NCBI RefSeq assembly: GCF_005877005.1
Contig: NZ_SSNH01000004.1
Coordinates: 186,001 to 250,000, forward strand
Length of the DNA: 64,000 nt
Origin: Sinomonas susongensis
GTDB taxonomy: Bacteria; Actinomycetota; Actinomycetes; Actinomycetales; Micrococcaceae
Reading direction: 5' to 3'
The position numbers and the translations under genes were made by a program. The notes under the pieces are model-generated. The model was not told where the DNA came from. It saw only the letters and a list, made by a program, of their open reading frames with translations, and ran no database searches. Position 1 is the first letter of the stretch. Every line of letters starts with the position of its first letter. This document shows, piece after piece, positions 31,713-39,013 of this stretch.

Positions 31713-32657
31713 ATGACTTCTTACGGTTACCGCGTTGGTCTCTTCCAGGTCACCGACGTACGAAAGTCGGACCCACATGACATGTCCAAGGACATGGGCA
31801 ATGGGGTGACGCTGGCAGATCTGATAGTCGCTGAGCTCTCTAAGATGCTGGGAGTCGGGGTTGCTGAGGAGAAGCGCTCGTCGTACTTCTCTCTTGACTT
31901 CCTCCACCGCGCCAGCTGGATTGTCAGGATGGCAGGCTCGTCAGGAGTGTTTGGCACGCCTGCGACGGTGGTCGACACGACGACAGGCTCTCCCGTAGCT
32001 GCAAAGGCGATTCTTGCCGACGAGGCCGTGATGAGGGACTCGCGGATCCTCGCTGTGCTTCCGCCAAGTGAGAAGGTGTTCGCAGCGGCTTTCGAGGTGC
32101 AGGGCAATGGCAGTCTCATGACGCACTTCGCGAGGGCTCTCGACAAGGCGTTACGGACTCATAATCTCAAACTGCAGGGTGAGCATGACGTGGCAGATGG
32201 GGTCGGATGGAGGAACTATCTGCAGCGTGATGATGTGGAGATCACAGGCGTAGACCTTGTGCAGCGGGGCGACCACGTGGATGGGGCATTCGTCGAACCG
32301 GCTGGGGTGCGGAACGTCCGCCTCTCTCTTGGTATCGACCCAGCAGGACCGAAAGCCCGTGACATCTTCCGCTTGCTCAGAGGGTATGGGGCGGGCGCGC
32401 ACATCAACGTCGCAGCCATGGTCGGAGTGGATGGTCGAGATTTCGACGAACAGACGATCAAAACGGTGCAGGATGGCAGGAACCGGACGATCAACGTCAG
32501 TTCAGGGTGGCCGCGGTTCGTCTACTCGATCCATGATCATCTGCGACCGAGCGGGGCCGACTTCGAAGCCGCCTCTCGCGATGTGCTCGAGGAGATCCTC
32601 GCGGTGAACGGCGTTACCCGTACTCCAGGATGGTGGGCTGTCGGACGCTGGTCATAG
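31713..32657 (+). CDS. Unknown soluble protein, first gene of a candidate defence pair
   Basis: 314 aa, MTSYGYRVGLFQVTDVRKSD, with GGGGGA before the ATG. It is predicted soluble alpha/beta. Notable segments are RILAVLPPSEKVFAAAFEV, a helix THFARALDKALRTHNLKL and GAHINVAAMVGVDGRDFDEQ. No catalytic motif or family is recognised. It is followed 28 bases later by a four-helix membrane protein, probably in one transcript. The pair lies among TA-like and HNH cargo, the setting of anti-phage systems. Its size and partner recall the Kiwa KwaB/KwaA layout, but gene order is reversed and homology is not claimed. Confidence 0.7.
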   Translation: MTSYGYRVGLFQVTDVRKSDPHDMSKDMGNGVTLADLIVAELSKMLGVGVAEEKRSSYFSLDFLHRASWIVRMAGSSGVFGTPATVVDTTTGSPVAAKAILADEAVMRDSRILAVLPPSEKVFAAAFEVQGNGSLMTHFARALDKALRTHNLKLQGEHDVADGVGWRNYLQRDDVEITGVDLVQRGDHVDGAFVEPAGVRNVRLSLGIDPAGPKARDIFRLLRGYGAGAHINVAAMVGVDGRDFDEQTIKTVQDGRNRTINVSSGWPRFVYSIHDHLRPSGADFEAASRDVLEEILAVNGVTRTPGWWAVGRWS

Positions 32658-32685
32658 ACTCATTGCATCGGCGAAGGGAAGGCGC

Positions 32686-33276
32686 ATGATGTGGCAGCGT
32701 GACCTCGAGCGGTTCAGCCTGAAAGTCCTGTTCCAACAAGTTCTGAGCGGACTTCGAACGACGGAGGCCAAGAAAATTGCCTGGCCGACGCGGATCGTGT
32801 TGTTCGTTCTCCCCCTCAGCGCAGGCGCCGTTGTCAGTGTCATCGGGGCCACGTTGTCCGCGCCGGGCTTCTCCGCCGTTCTCAGCGGTAGCGGCCTACT
32901 CGTTGGGTCGATGCTCACGGCTTTCGTGTTCTTGGCGAATCTCCGAATCAAGATGTCGGAGACGCCGGATCTCAAGCGCAACGGGCGCCTCGCAAGAATG
33001 GTCAGCCAGACCGCGGCTGCCTGCCTCTACATCTCTTTTTTCGCCCTCTGCATCGTCGGAATCGTGGTCACTGGCCTCATAGTGGGAGGCACGCTGCATA
33101 CGGGTTGGCTTGGTCGTTTCGGAAGCGGCCTGATCGTCGCTCTGGGTTTGCACCTCGCCTTGATCTTCACCACGGTCCTGCGCCGCCTGTTCGGTGCCTA
33201 CTTCGACGTCTTCAGGGCGGACTACACGCAGGCATCCCTTACCGCACTGCGTGAGGGCGACAAGGCCGCATCATAG
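32686..33276 (+). CDS. Four-helix membrane protein, second gene of a candidate defence pair
   Basis: 196 aa, with GGGAAGG before the ATG pair. Hydrophobic segments at about 34-56 (IVLFVLPLSAGAVVSVIGAT), 64-86, 106-135 and 145-168 suggest four transmembrane helices with a short cytoplasmic N-terminus and a C-terminal amphipathic tail. No enzymatic domain is seen. Next to an unknown cytosolic protein, it could be a membrane effector that damages or senses the membrane during infection. Confidence 0.7.
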   Translation: MMWQRDLERFSLKVLFQQVLSGLRTTEAKKIAWPTRIVLFVLPLSAGAVVSVIGATLSAPGFSAVLSGSGLLVGSMLTAFVFLANLRIKMSETPDLKRNGRLARMVSQTAAACLYISFFALCIVGIVVTGLIVGGTLHTGWLGRFGSGLIVALGLHLALIFTTVLRRLFGAYFDVFRADYTQASLTALREGDKAAS

Positions 33277-33284
33277 GTCGAGTT

Positions 33285-33551
33285 CTATCTCAGCCCGAAG
33301 GCCTGGTTCGGGTCAGCCCGGACGGGTCTGAGCTGGTGCGCAGGCACCCAGCGCTGCACGACGACGGGGTCGGGGCTTCCTTGGACGTCGACGCAGTAGA
33401 TGATCAGTGCAGACCATTGGTAGCTGTGCCTGCGCCAGGCTACGACGAGCACTTGGCGTGGTGGTTCGCCCGGCTCGGGGCTGTCCTTGAACCATGCGTG
33501 CCGTGTCGTCCGCGGCCGTGGCCACACCCGATCGCGCCGCGCCCTGCTCAC
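33285..33551 (-). CDS. Small hypothetical protein
   Basis: 88 codons from a GTG; the first 30 residues are Arg/Pro-rich and the start is uncertain. The core RQVLVVAWRRHSYQWSALII and VQRWVPAHQLRPV has the look of a conserved actinobacterial mobile-element orphan. It is convergent with the membrane protein gene (8-base gap). Confidence 0.5.
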   Translation of the reverse strand: MSRARRDRVWPRPRTTRHAWFKDSPEPGEPPRQVLVVAWRRHSYQWSALIIYCVDVQGSPDPVVVQRWVPAHQLRPVRADPNQAFGLR

Positions 33552-33694
33552 GACTTAAAGATAGAACACGTGTTCGAACCCTGAGGCGCAAACAGAGCCG
33601 CCCCGCGTACCCATGCCGGAGGTCATGTCGTCTATCTTGTGGCGGCTACGCCTTCGTTGGGTGACATGCACGGCCAAGTAATAGCTTGGGCAAG

Positions 33695-34201
33695 CTAGTC
33701 GTCTGAACGCATGCGGAGCTTGTTTAGCCCCAAGTTCTTCTGGATCGCTTCGCTCAAATCCCCCAGTCGTGCGACCGCGGTAATCGTTGCTGACATACAG
33801 TCCGTTCTGGCCTTGTCGTGGTCGAACTCCTTCGTGGGCGACTCTCTGTGAGCGTAGCTGGTGTGAAGTCGTGTGCTCGCGATCCACAGCGCACGGTGCC
33901 ACGCCCGATACGCGGCTTCGACCTTTTTGTCCATAAGGATCAACTGGTGGGCTGGCGGTTCTGCCTCGTCGAACTGCGGAGGGGCTTGCTCGAGATAGTG
34001 GTCGGAGGCGTAGTCCACTTCGTTTGTGGCCTCCTCAGCCTTGGTCAGCAGTTCCACGTAGAAGGTATAGCGCTTCTCTCGCCACCAATTCTTCCGCTCG
34101 CGATGGCCGTTTCCGAAAAATATGATCAATGCCGATGTCGCGCTGCCGCCGAAGATGCTCCCTAAGAAGGAGGCGGTCGCCGCCCAGACTGAGTTGTCCA
34201 C
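33695..34201 (-). CDS. Membrane-anchored hypothetical protein
   Basis: 168 aa, MDNSVWAATASFLGSIFGGS. One N-terminal transmembrane helix (about residues 5-29, with GGSATSALIIFF) is followed by a charged helical domain (EKRYTFYVELLTKAEEATNE). The layout, a single N-terminal helix then a coiled-coil-like cytosolic domain, is frequent among orphan proteins in defence islands. No function can be given. Confidence 0.6.
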   Translation of the reverse strand: MDNSVWAATASFLGSIFGGSATSALIIFFGNGHRERKNWWREKRYTFYVELLTKAEEATNEVDYASDHYLEQAPPQFDEAEPPAHQLILMDKKVEAAYRAWHRALWIASTRLHTSYAHRESPTKEFDHDKARTDCMSATITAVARLGDLSEAIQKNLGLNKLRMRSDD

Positions 34202-34351
34202 CTAGGCCGACTTGACTTGCTGGGGCTGCCATTCGTCCCCTACCTGCTCGTGAGGGAGATCGAAGGCATCGTTATAGGAGATCGCTTGGATGTCGATGTC
34301 CTTGGTATGGGTGGGGCTGGCGGCGCCTACTGCTTTCACAGTCCAAACCAT
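34202..34351 (-). CDS. Possible small protein upstream of membrane orphan
   Basis: 49 codons starting MVWTVKAVGAASPTHTKDID and ending directly at the ATG of the next gene. The balanced composition of the product and the tight junction favour a gene. There is no clear ribosome binding site. Confidence 0.4.
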   Translation of the reverse strand: MVWTVKAVGAASPTHTKDIDIQAISYNDAFDLPHEQVGDEWQPQQVKSA

Positions 34352-34494
34352 AATCGCCGGCGGTGCCCGAACGTGACTTCGCCACTGCGACCACGGACCG
34401 CGACCACAGCAGCCAAGGCGATGAGGCGACACGGAGGATGACGAGCTCGAACGGGACGCGTGATTTGTCGGACCAAGGCTCTAGGGTCAGCGGT

Positions 34495-35343
34495 GTGACT
34501 CACGACTCTTCACCCCGGCTCTCGGTCGAAATGATTCCGGCGACCGTGTTCGGCGAGAACTTACGTAACCGTCTCACTGCAGGGGAGTGGAACAAATGCA
34601 AGAAGTACGCCAAAGAACAATCCGGAGGCGTTTGCGCTGTCTGCGGCGGTACCGGGGCGCGAGGTATCGTCCACTGCCACGAGAATTGGGAGTGGATAGC
34701 GATAGGCAAGTCGCGCATCCAAAGGCTGACCGGCCTTGTCGCCCTCTGCCCTCGATGCCACGGCGCAAAGCACTACGGCAGGGCGCAGATCGTGGGTTAC
34801 GCCGACGATGCCGAAGAGCAGCTCATGGCTGTGAACGGTTGGTCCAGGCGCGAGCTGAACGCCCATCTGCAGAAGGCAAGGGCGCAGTGGATCGAGCGCA
34901 GCAAGCATCACTGGGAGTTCGACCTGAGCTGGCTCGCCGATCAGCTGGGCATCGTCCTCAGGTCGCCAGTGGAATCCGCTTACTCCAAACAGGAGAGTAA
35001 GGAGCGGGGCGAGCCGTCGCGTCCGGAATGGATGAGCAGATGGACTCGCAGTGAACTTGAGTTCGCAGGCGAAGTCGCGAAGTCCATGCGCACGACCAAA
35101 GCTCGCATACTCGACCTGTTCCTGCCCAAGAGTCGGATGGACGAGGCTGCGGCCCGCGGGATAAGCGTGGAAGAGTACGTGGACTTCCTTTTCGCACAGG
35201 AACGCTTATTTGATGAGTTGGACGCGCGAAAATTGCGAGGGGAAGGTCCTGAAGTGCCATTGGACCCTCGGTTCGCAGCAGACCTCGAACTGTACAGAAA
35301 TACTCCCGAGCCGCTGCCAAAGAAGCCTCGGAGCTCGAAATAG
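34495..35343 (+). CDS. HNH-like zinc protein
   Basis: 282 aa from the GTG at 34495; ATGs at 34438 or 34531 are alternatives. Residues about 40-100 have the HNH-type frame: CAVCGG, then IVHCHENWEW and LVALCPRCHGAKHYGRAQI, with four Cys as zinc ligands and His residues in the catalytic positions. The C-terminal half is helical and charged (RSELEFAGEVAKSMRTTKAR). It could be a nuclease of a restriction-like or defence system. It stands alone on the plus strand between minus-strand orphans. Confidence 0.75.
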   Translation: MTHDSSPRLSVEMIPATVFGENLRNRLTAGEWNKCKKYAKEQSGGVCAVCGGTGARGIVHCHENWEWIAIGKSRIQRLTGLVALCPRCHGAKHYGRAQIVGYADDAEEQLMAVNGWSRRELNAHLQKARAQWIERSKHHWEFDLSWLADQLGIVLRSPVESAYSKQESKERGEPSRPEWMSRWTRSELEFAGEVAKSMRTTKARILDLFLPKSRMDEAAARGISVEEYVDFLFAQERLFDELDARKLRGEGPEVPLDPRFAADLELYRNTPEPLPKKPRSSK

Positions 35344-35365
35344 ATGAGCCCCAGCGGGCATCAAT

Positions 35366-35641
35366 TCAGGCTCTAGGTCTCCTCCCTAGGTCCTCGGTGT
35401 ACCCACCTCGGGAGGGCGGGGCCATGGTTTTCGTCGGCCTCGGCTGGGGTCCCGCAGTGAGTGCTCCTATGGGCGTCCCGACGGCTTCCTGGGAGAGGAT
35501 CTGGGAGTCCAAGCCTCGGGAGTAGTTGCTTGCTTCGTACCATCGGCCGTCGTGCTTCTGCCATGCAACCCCAGCGACCAGGATCACCGACAAATCGAGC
35601 AGTGCTTCCAGTTCGAGCTCCGTGCCTACATTCGTGGTCAC
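35366..35641 (-). CDS. Small hypothetical protein
   Basis: 91 aa from the GTG after AAGGGGG: MTTNVGTELELEALLDLSVI, then VAGVAWQKHDGRWYEASNY. A conserved-looking acidic N-terminal helix and a beta hairpin. The family is not recognised. Confidence 0.6.
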   Translation of the reverse strand: MTTNVGTELELEALLDLSVILVAGVAWQKHDGRWYEASNYSRGLDSQILSQEAVGTPIGALTAGPQPRPTKTMAPPSRGGYTEDLGRRPRA

Positions 35642-35769
35642 TTGCGTCCCCCTTGCAGAGCCCTCTCGGAGAAGATAAGCATTGTCAGGGTAGGCCTCAG
35701 CCCGACCCACCTAGATTGCCTCGTAGGCGCGAGCTTTCGTACAGTGCACCTCGTGACTGGAACGGCAGA

Positions 35770-35803
35770 ACGGCCCCCACCCTCGGATGAGGGTGGGGGC
35801 CGT
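35770..35803. terminator. Strong hairpin terminator
   Basis: A perfect 15-bp stem (arms ACGGCCCCCACCCTC and GAGGGTGGGGGCCGT) with a four-base loop, in the gap between the small gene at 35641 and the acyltransferase. A diverged copy lies 143 bases further right. Both lack a clear U-run, as is common in actinobacteria. Confidence 0.6.
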
Positions 35804-35912
35804 AGCGTTCGCGACGCGCGCTCCCGTAGCCATGGCGTCCGGCCGCCGGGTTCGGGCACGCGAGACTGATGCTATCAGTTATGCCGGGGTGTTACGTGCG
35901 AGGACACGAAAG

Positions 35913-35948
35913 CGGCCCCCACCCTCGAGGCGTTGAGGGTGAGGGCCG
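35913..35948. terminator. Second copy of hairpin terminator
   Basis: CGGCCCCCACCCTC pairs with GAGGGTGAGGGCCG (one mismatch) around GAGGCGTT. The same 5' arm is used in the hairpin at 35770-35803, so the two are duplicates. It precedes the acyltransferase by 66 bases. Duplicate terminators may flank an inserted segment of about 110 bases (35804-35912) that contains no gene. Confidence 0.55.
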
Positions 35949-36014
35949 TCTCGCCTCGTGCGTGGACTGAGTGGGGCAATCTCAGTGGTGGACGCTGGAA
36001 GCTACGCTCCGTTC

Positions 36015-37137
36015 ATGAATCGCACTTTGGGGGAAGGTCTTGCGGGCCGCGACAACGCGCTCAACTTCGTCCGGCTCATGCTCGCAGTTCTCGTCATCGT
36101 CGCGCACTCGTGGCCGCTCGGCGGGTTTGGGGTCGAGCCGCAGGTCGGAGGCATCGGGCTCGGCGGCCTCGCGGTGGGTGGGTTCTTCGCTATCAGCGGG
36201 TACCTCATCACCGCCTCCCGGATCAGACAGCCGCTCGGAATGTTCCTTTGGGCGACGGATCACGCGGATCTATCCCGGCTACTGGGCCTCCCTGATCTTC
36301 GTCGCGTTCCTCCTATCCCCGATCATCGATTCCGCCGTTGGTCGACACTGGGATTCCTGGTCGGCATTCGGCTACGTGTGGAGGAATGCCCTACTGGTTA
36401 TCGGCCAGTGGGACGTGGGCGGTGGACCGTCCGCCGTACCTTATCCCGGCGCCTGGAACGGCTCCTTGTGGAGCCTCTCGTACGAGTTCGGCGCCTACCT
36501 GTGCGCCGCGACCCTGTTCTCCCTGCCTATTGCGCGCCGGCACCCCGCCATCACATCGGTGCTCGCGCTCGCCGTGCTGACACTCGGCCAGATCATGGCA
36601 CCGCTCCTAGGCGTCACCACGACCTCGTACCTCCACATCCTGTGGCTCGGGACGTTCTTTTCCGCCGGGGCGCTCCTGTGGGCGGTCGCTTCGAAGATCC
36701 GCCTGTCTCCAACGGCGGGGGCCCTTGCCGCCGCTGTGCTGGGTATCTCGATTGGGTTCGGGGCCGTGAAGACGCTGGGCGCCATTCCCCTGGCATTCCT
36801 CCTTCTAGCGCTCGGTGCGTGGTTGCCGGTCAGGCTCGGATCTAAGAACGACATCTCCTACGGCGTGTACATATACGCCTTTCCCCTTCAACAGGTCTTG
36901 GCCGTCACCGGAATCCATACCCTGGCCGGTTTTGCAGGGTTCGCGGTGCTGTCGTTGGCGCTGACGGTTCCGCTGGCGTGGCTGTCATGGCGGTTCGTCG
37001 AGCATCCTTCCATCGCCCTCACCCCGATCCGATTCACTGCCAGGGCGCGGACTGCCCCGGCCTCAAGAAGAAATCCGGGCTTGGTCTGCCCCAATCGACC
37101 GGCGCCCACTCCGTCAGGTGCCAGGGGAAGTCGCTGA
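36015..37137 (+). pseudogene. Acyltransferase-3 family membrane protein, frameshifted
   Basis: The first frame starts MNRTLGEGLAGRDNALNFVR and holds AHSWPLGGFG (catalytic His region) and GGFFAISGYLITASRI, the N-terminus of OafA/YrhL-type O-acyltransferases. At a GGG run (36250-36252) the family sequence jumps one frame: expected FLWRRITRIYPGYW is obtained by deleting one G. The second frame then carries the remaining helices (GAWNGSLWSLSYEFGAYL, SYGVYIYAFPLQQ) to the stop at 37137. The full protein would have about 373 residues. The shift is a mutation or a sequencing error. The end overlaps the convergent tail-like gene by 104 bases. Confidence 0.88.
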
Positions 37138-38242
37138 CGTCAATGCTCCGGTTCGTCGTCCCATACATCTGCACGAGGATCCCGTCGGACTTTCCGGTGG
37201 TGTCCGTTCCGTCTCGGTACCAAGGGTCCTTACCGTAGAGCTGCTTCCATGTCCGGCCGTTCTCCCCGTTGAAGGCATGGACCCAGAGGTTCTTATCGGA
37301 GGCGAACCCACCGTACCGCTGGACGGCGCGGATGATCACCTGCGTGAGCGGGTTGTAGGGCTTCCCTGTCGATGGATTCTTCGTTGGGTCCACGCTTGCC
37401 GGAAGCCGGAACCACTGACCCTCCTTTGGCGCGTTTGGATCGGTGGAGAGGCCGTCTGCACCGAGAGCGGGCCATGAGGGCCCGATGCCCATGTTGGAGC
37501 AGGTGAAGGCGACCGCGTGGTTCACTTGACCCGCGACGAGCTCCGCGATGCCGAGGAACCCGAGTGCGTTGTGCATACCGACGACGGCGTTCGAGCCCGT
37601 GCGGAGCTGGAGGCCCGGGTTGGTCTGCGCCAGGTCAACGAGGCCGGGCTTTGCGACAGAGTAGCCACCGGTTCGGGCCGTCCAATGGCCAGGCTTGCCA
37701 GCCACAGGTTGGAACATGAAGTATTCGCGCATCACCCCAGTCCCGAGATCGTAGAGCGCGAGACCCCTATCGCCCTGCGGCGGGGGCGTGACCCAGCCCG
37801 GGAGCGGGATCCTTCCCTTGCAGAAGAGGTCAACCTCCGCTTGGTTGTAGCCCGCGCCTGCGGAGACGGAGTCGACGTACTGCCAATCGACCCCCGGGGC
37901 GGTCGAGTCAACGACATAGACAGCAATGGGTTCTGTCCCATAGACAGACGTGTTCAGCGACGTCTTCGCACCCCACGCCCCGCCAGCCGTATACAGGGCA
38001 TTGGTGTCCATCCATGACGCCATGTCTGCGCTATTGGCCGCGAGTGGCATTCGGGTTCCGCGGACGTCGCGAGTGAGCACGGTGCCCTCGGCTACGTACT
38101 TGGGCCAGAACAGTGATCCTCGGAACGCACTCGGGGAGGCAGGGAGCTCGCGGCTGGTCCAGAGGCCGGACTCGGCGTTGAACGTGTTCGGTTCCGTCCA
38201 CCGCCATTTTCTGGTGGCGGGGTCTGGATGGAGGACGGGCAT
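37034..38242 (-). CDS. Phage tail-module protein of unknown function
   Basis: 402 aa, MPVLHPDPATRKWRWTEPNT. The ATG overlaps the stop of an upstream frame (TGATG), an arrangement like the tail operon of the prophage. It is rich in Trp, Gly and Pro (YFMFQPVAGKPGHWTARTGG, WVHAFNGENGRTWKQLY) and looks like a beta-rich tail fibre or receptor-binding protein. No enzymatic motif was recognised. It is probably a leftover of another prophage. Confidence 0.6.
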   Translation of the reverse strand: MPVLHPDPATRKWRWTEPNTFNAESGLWTSRELPASPSAFRGSLFWPKYVAEGTVLTRDVRGTRMPLAANSADMASWMDTNALYTAGGAWGAKTSLNTSVYGTEPIAVYVVDSTAPGVDWQYVDSVSAGAGYNQAEVDLFCKGRIPLPGWVTPPPQGDRGLALYDLGTGVMREYFMFQPVAGKPGHWTARTGGYSVAKPGLVDLAQTNPGLQLRTGSNAVVGMHNALGFLGIAELVAGQVNHAVAFTCSNMGIGPSWPALGADGLSTDPNAPKEGQWFRLPASVDPTKNPSTGKPYNPLTQVIIRAVQRYGGFASDKNLWVHAFNGENGRTWKQLYGKDPWYRDGTDTTGKSDGILVQMYGTTNRSIDVSDFPWHLTEWAPVDWGRPSPDFFLRPGQSAPWQ

Positions 38243-38350
38243 CAGACACCTCCGATGTCGTAGATCTTGAGGTTGTCGAGGGTGAACGGGTAGCTCGCAG
38301 CCGTGAGGGTGTTGCGAAGGGACAGGATGTTGCCGCGTTTGGCGGGCGGG
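38242..38350 (-). pseudogene. 3' stub of a phage minor tail protein gene
   Basis: The minus-strand frame ends IPPAKRGNILSLRNTLTAAS followed by YPFTLDNLKIYDIGGV and a TGA overlapping the next ATG. The LDNLKIYD-type end is usual for actinophage minor tail proteins. Upstream of about 38350 the sequence changes abruptly to a potassium-channel coding region on the other strand, so only about 35 codons remain. Confidence 0.65.
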
Positions 38351-38352
38351 AT

Positions 38353-38643
38353 ACCACCGTGGGCTACGGCGACCACTACCCGGTGACGGCCGTCGGACGG
38401 CTGGCAGCGGCTGGCCTGATGGTCGCGGGTGTCGCCGTGCTTGGCGTGGTGACCGCCACGATCGCCTCCTGGCTGGTGGAGAGCGTATCCACGGAGACGG
38501 GGGAGACGGCGGCCAAGATGGTTGAGAGTACCGCAGCCGTGCTGGAGGCGATCGACGAGCCCTTGGAGGATCAGATCCGGTCGCTCAGGGAGCAGGTCAT
38601 TCGGCTCACGGCGGCCCTCGAGGCTCACCAGCCAGACTCGTGA
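38353..38643 (+). pseudogene. Potassium channel, 5'-truncated
   Basis: The frame reads TTVGYGDHYPVTAVGRLAAA and continues through LMVAGVAVLGVVTATIASWL to a coiled-coil-like end (IRSLREQVIRLTAALEAHQP). TVGYGD is the K+ selectivity filter, followed by the last pore-lining helix. The N-terminal helices are absent; the coding sequence starts exactly where the phage tail stub ends. About 97 residues remain of a protein that normally has about 250. Confidence 0.85.
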
Positions 38644-38647
38644 GTGC

Positions 38648-38674
38648 AGACCCGGTCAAGGCCAGGCCGGGTCT
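38648..38674 (+). terminator. Hairpin after truncated K+ channel gene
   Basis: AGACCCGG pairs with CCGGGTCT around an 11-base loop, five bases after the stop codon. There is no U-run. It is probably the original terminator of the channel gene. The following 200 bases hold no gene; they contain the 16-base perfect palindrome CCGCGGAATTCCGCGG (38830-38845) just left of the att core. Confidence 0.5.
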
Positions 38675-38872
38675 CCGCTCGCCGTCGACGTAGATGCCGG
38701 CAATGCCATCGCACCGAAACGCGGCAATGGATGTCGACACATCGGCCCGAAGCTGAAACCTCGGACCGGACGGCGTCCGGTATCCGGCCAGAAACGGACC
38801 GAAACGCACCCAACTGCACCTGATGACTTCCGCGGAATTCCGCGGTTTTCGGCTTGTTTCCGGGGTTGGGCG

Positions 38873-38900
38873 AGGTGGTTCGAATCCCCTTACCTCCACC
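38873..38900 (+). repeat. Attachment site core, copy 2 (tRNA/tmRNA-type 3' end)
   Basis: Identical over 28 bases to 28014-28041, with GGTTCGAATCC and the acceptor-type end TACCTCCACC. No complete tRNA or tmRNA lies upstream, so this is the distal repeat left by integration. Chromosomal genes start to its right. A spurious reading of this stretch on the minus strand gives EVRGFEPP, a well-known artefact of tRNA 3' ends. Confidence 0.85.
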
Positions 38901-38904
38901 CTTG

Positions 38905-38932
38905 AGAGGCCCGGTTTTCCGGGCCTCTTTTC
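38905..38932 (+). terminator. Terminator after att copy 2
   Basis: Arms AGAGGCCCGG and CCGGGCCTCT around TTTT, followed by TTTTCG. It differs from the terminator of copy 1 only in the loop and the flanks. It is probably the native terminator of the tRNA/tmRNA gene. Confidence 0.85.
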
Positions 38933-39013
38933 GTTGTGGGTGACGCGGGCCTGGATTTGGGTGACGCCTAACCCAGGAATGTCGCGTCCCGCGCAGCGTG
39001 GTTTCCGCCTTTT

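Larger units (their letters stand above)
28042..38900. mobile_element. Second integrative element / mosaic prophage remnant
   Basis: About 10.9 kb between two identical tRNA/tmRNA-type 3' ends, with an intact tyrosine integrase just inside the left copy. Contents: XRE-ImmA pair, an integrase remnant, a soluble plus membrane protein pair, HNH-like protein, small orphans, a frameshifted acyltransferase, a phage tail-like gene plus the stub of a neighbour, and a truncated K+ channel. Decay at the right end contrasts with an intact left end, so the element looks like a mosaic of more than one insertion. An alternative reading is that the att copy at 28014 is secondary and 1-38900 is a single prophage. 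Confidence 0.7.

Noticed and set aside
31713-33276. Direct assignment of the pair to Kiwa
   Set aside because: Sizes and the membrane partner are similar, but gene order is reversed and no sequence match could be shown by reading.
38606-38899. 97-codon minus-strand frame starting MEVRGFEPP
   Set aside because: This is the known translation artefact of a tRNA-type 3' end on the opposite strand.
38873-38900. Complete tRNA or tmRNA gene
   Set aside because: Only the T-arm and acceptor part are present at both copies; the upstream sequences do not fold into a D-arm/anticodon or a tmRNA.
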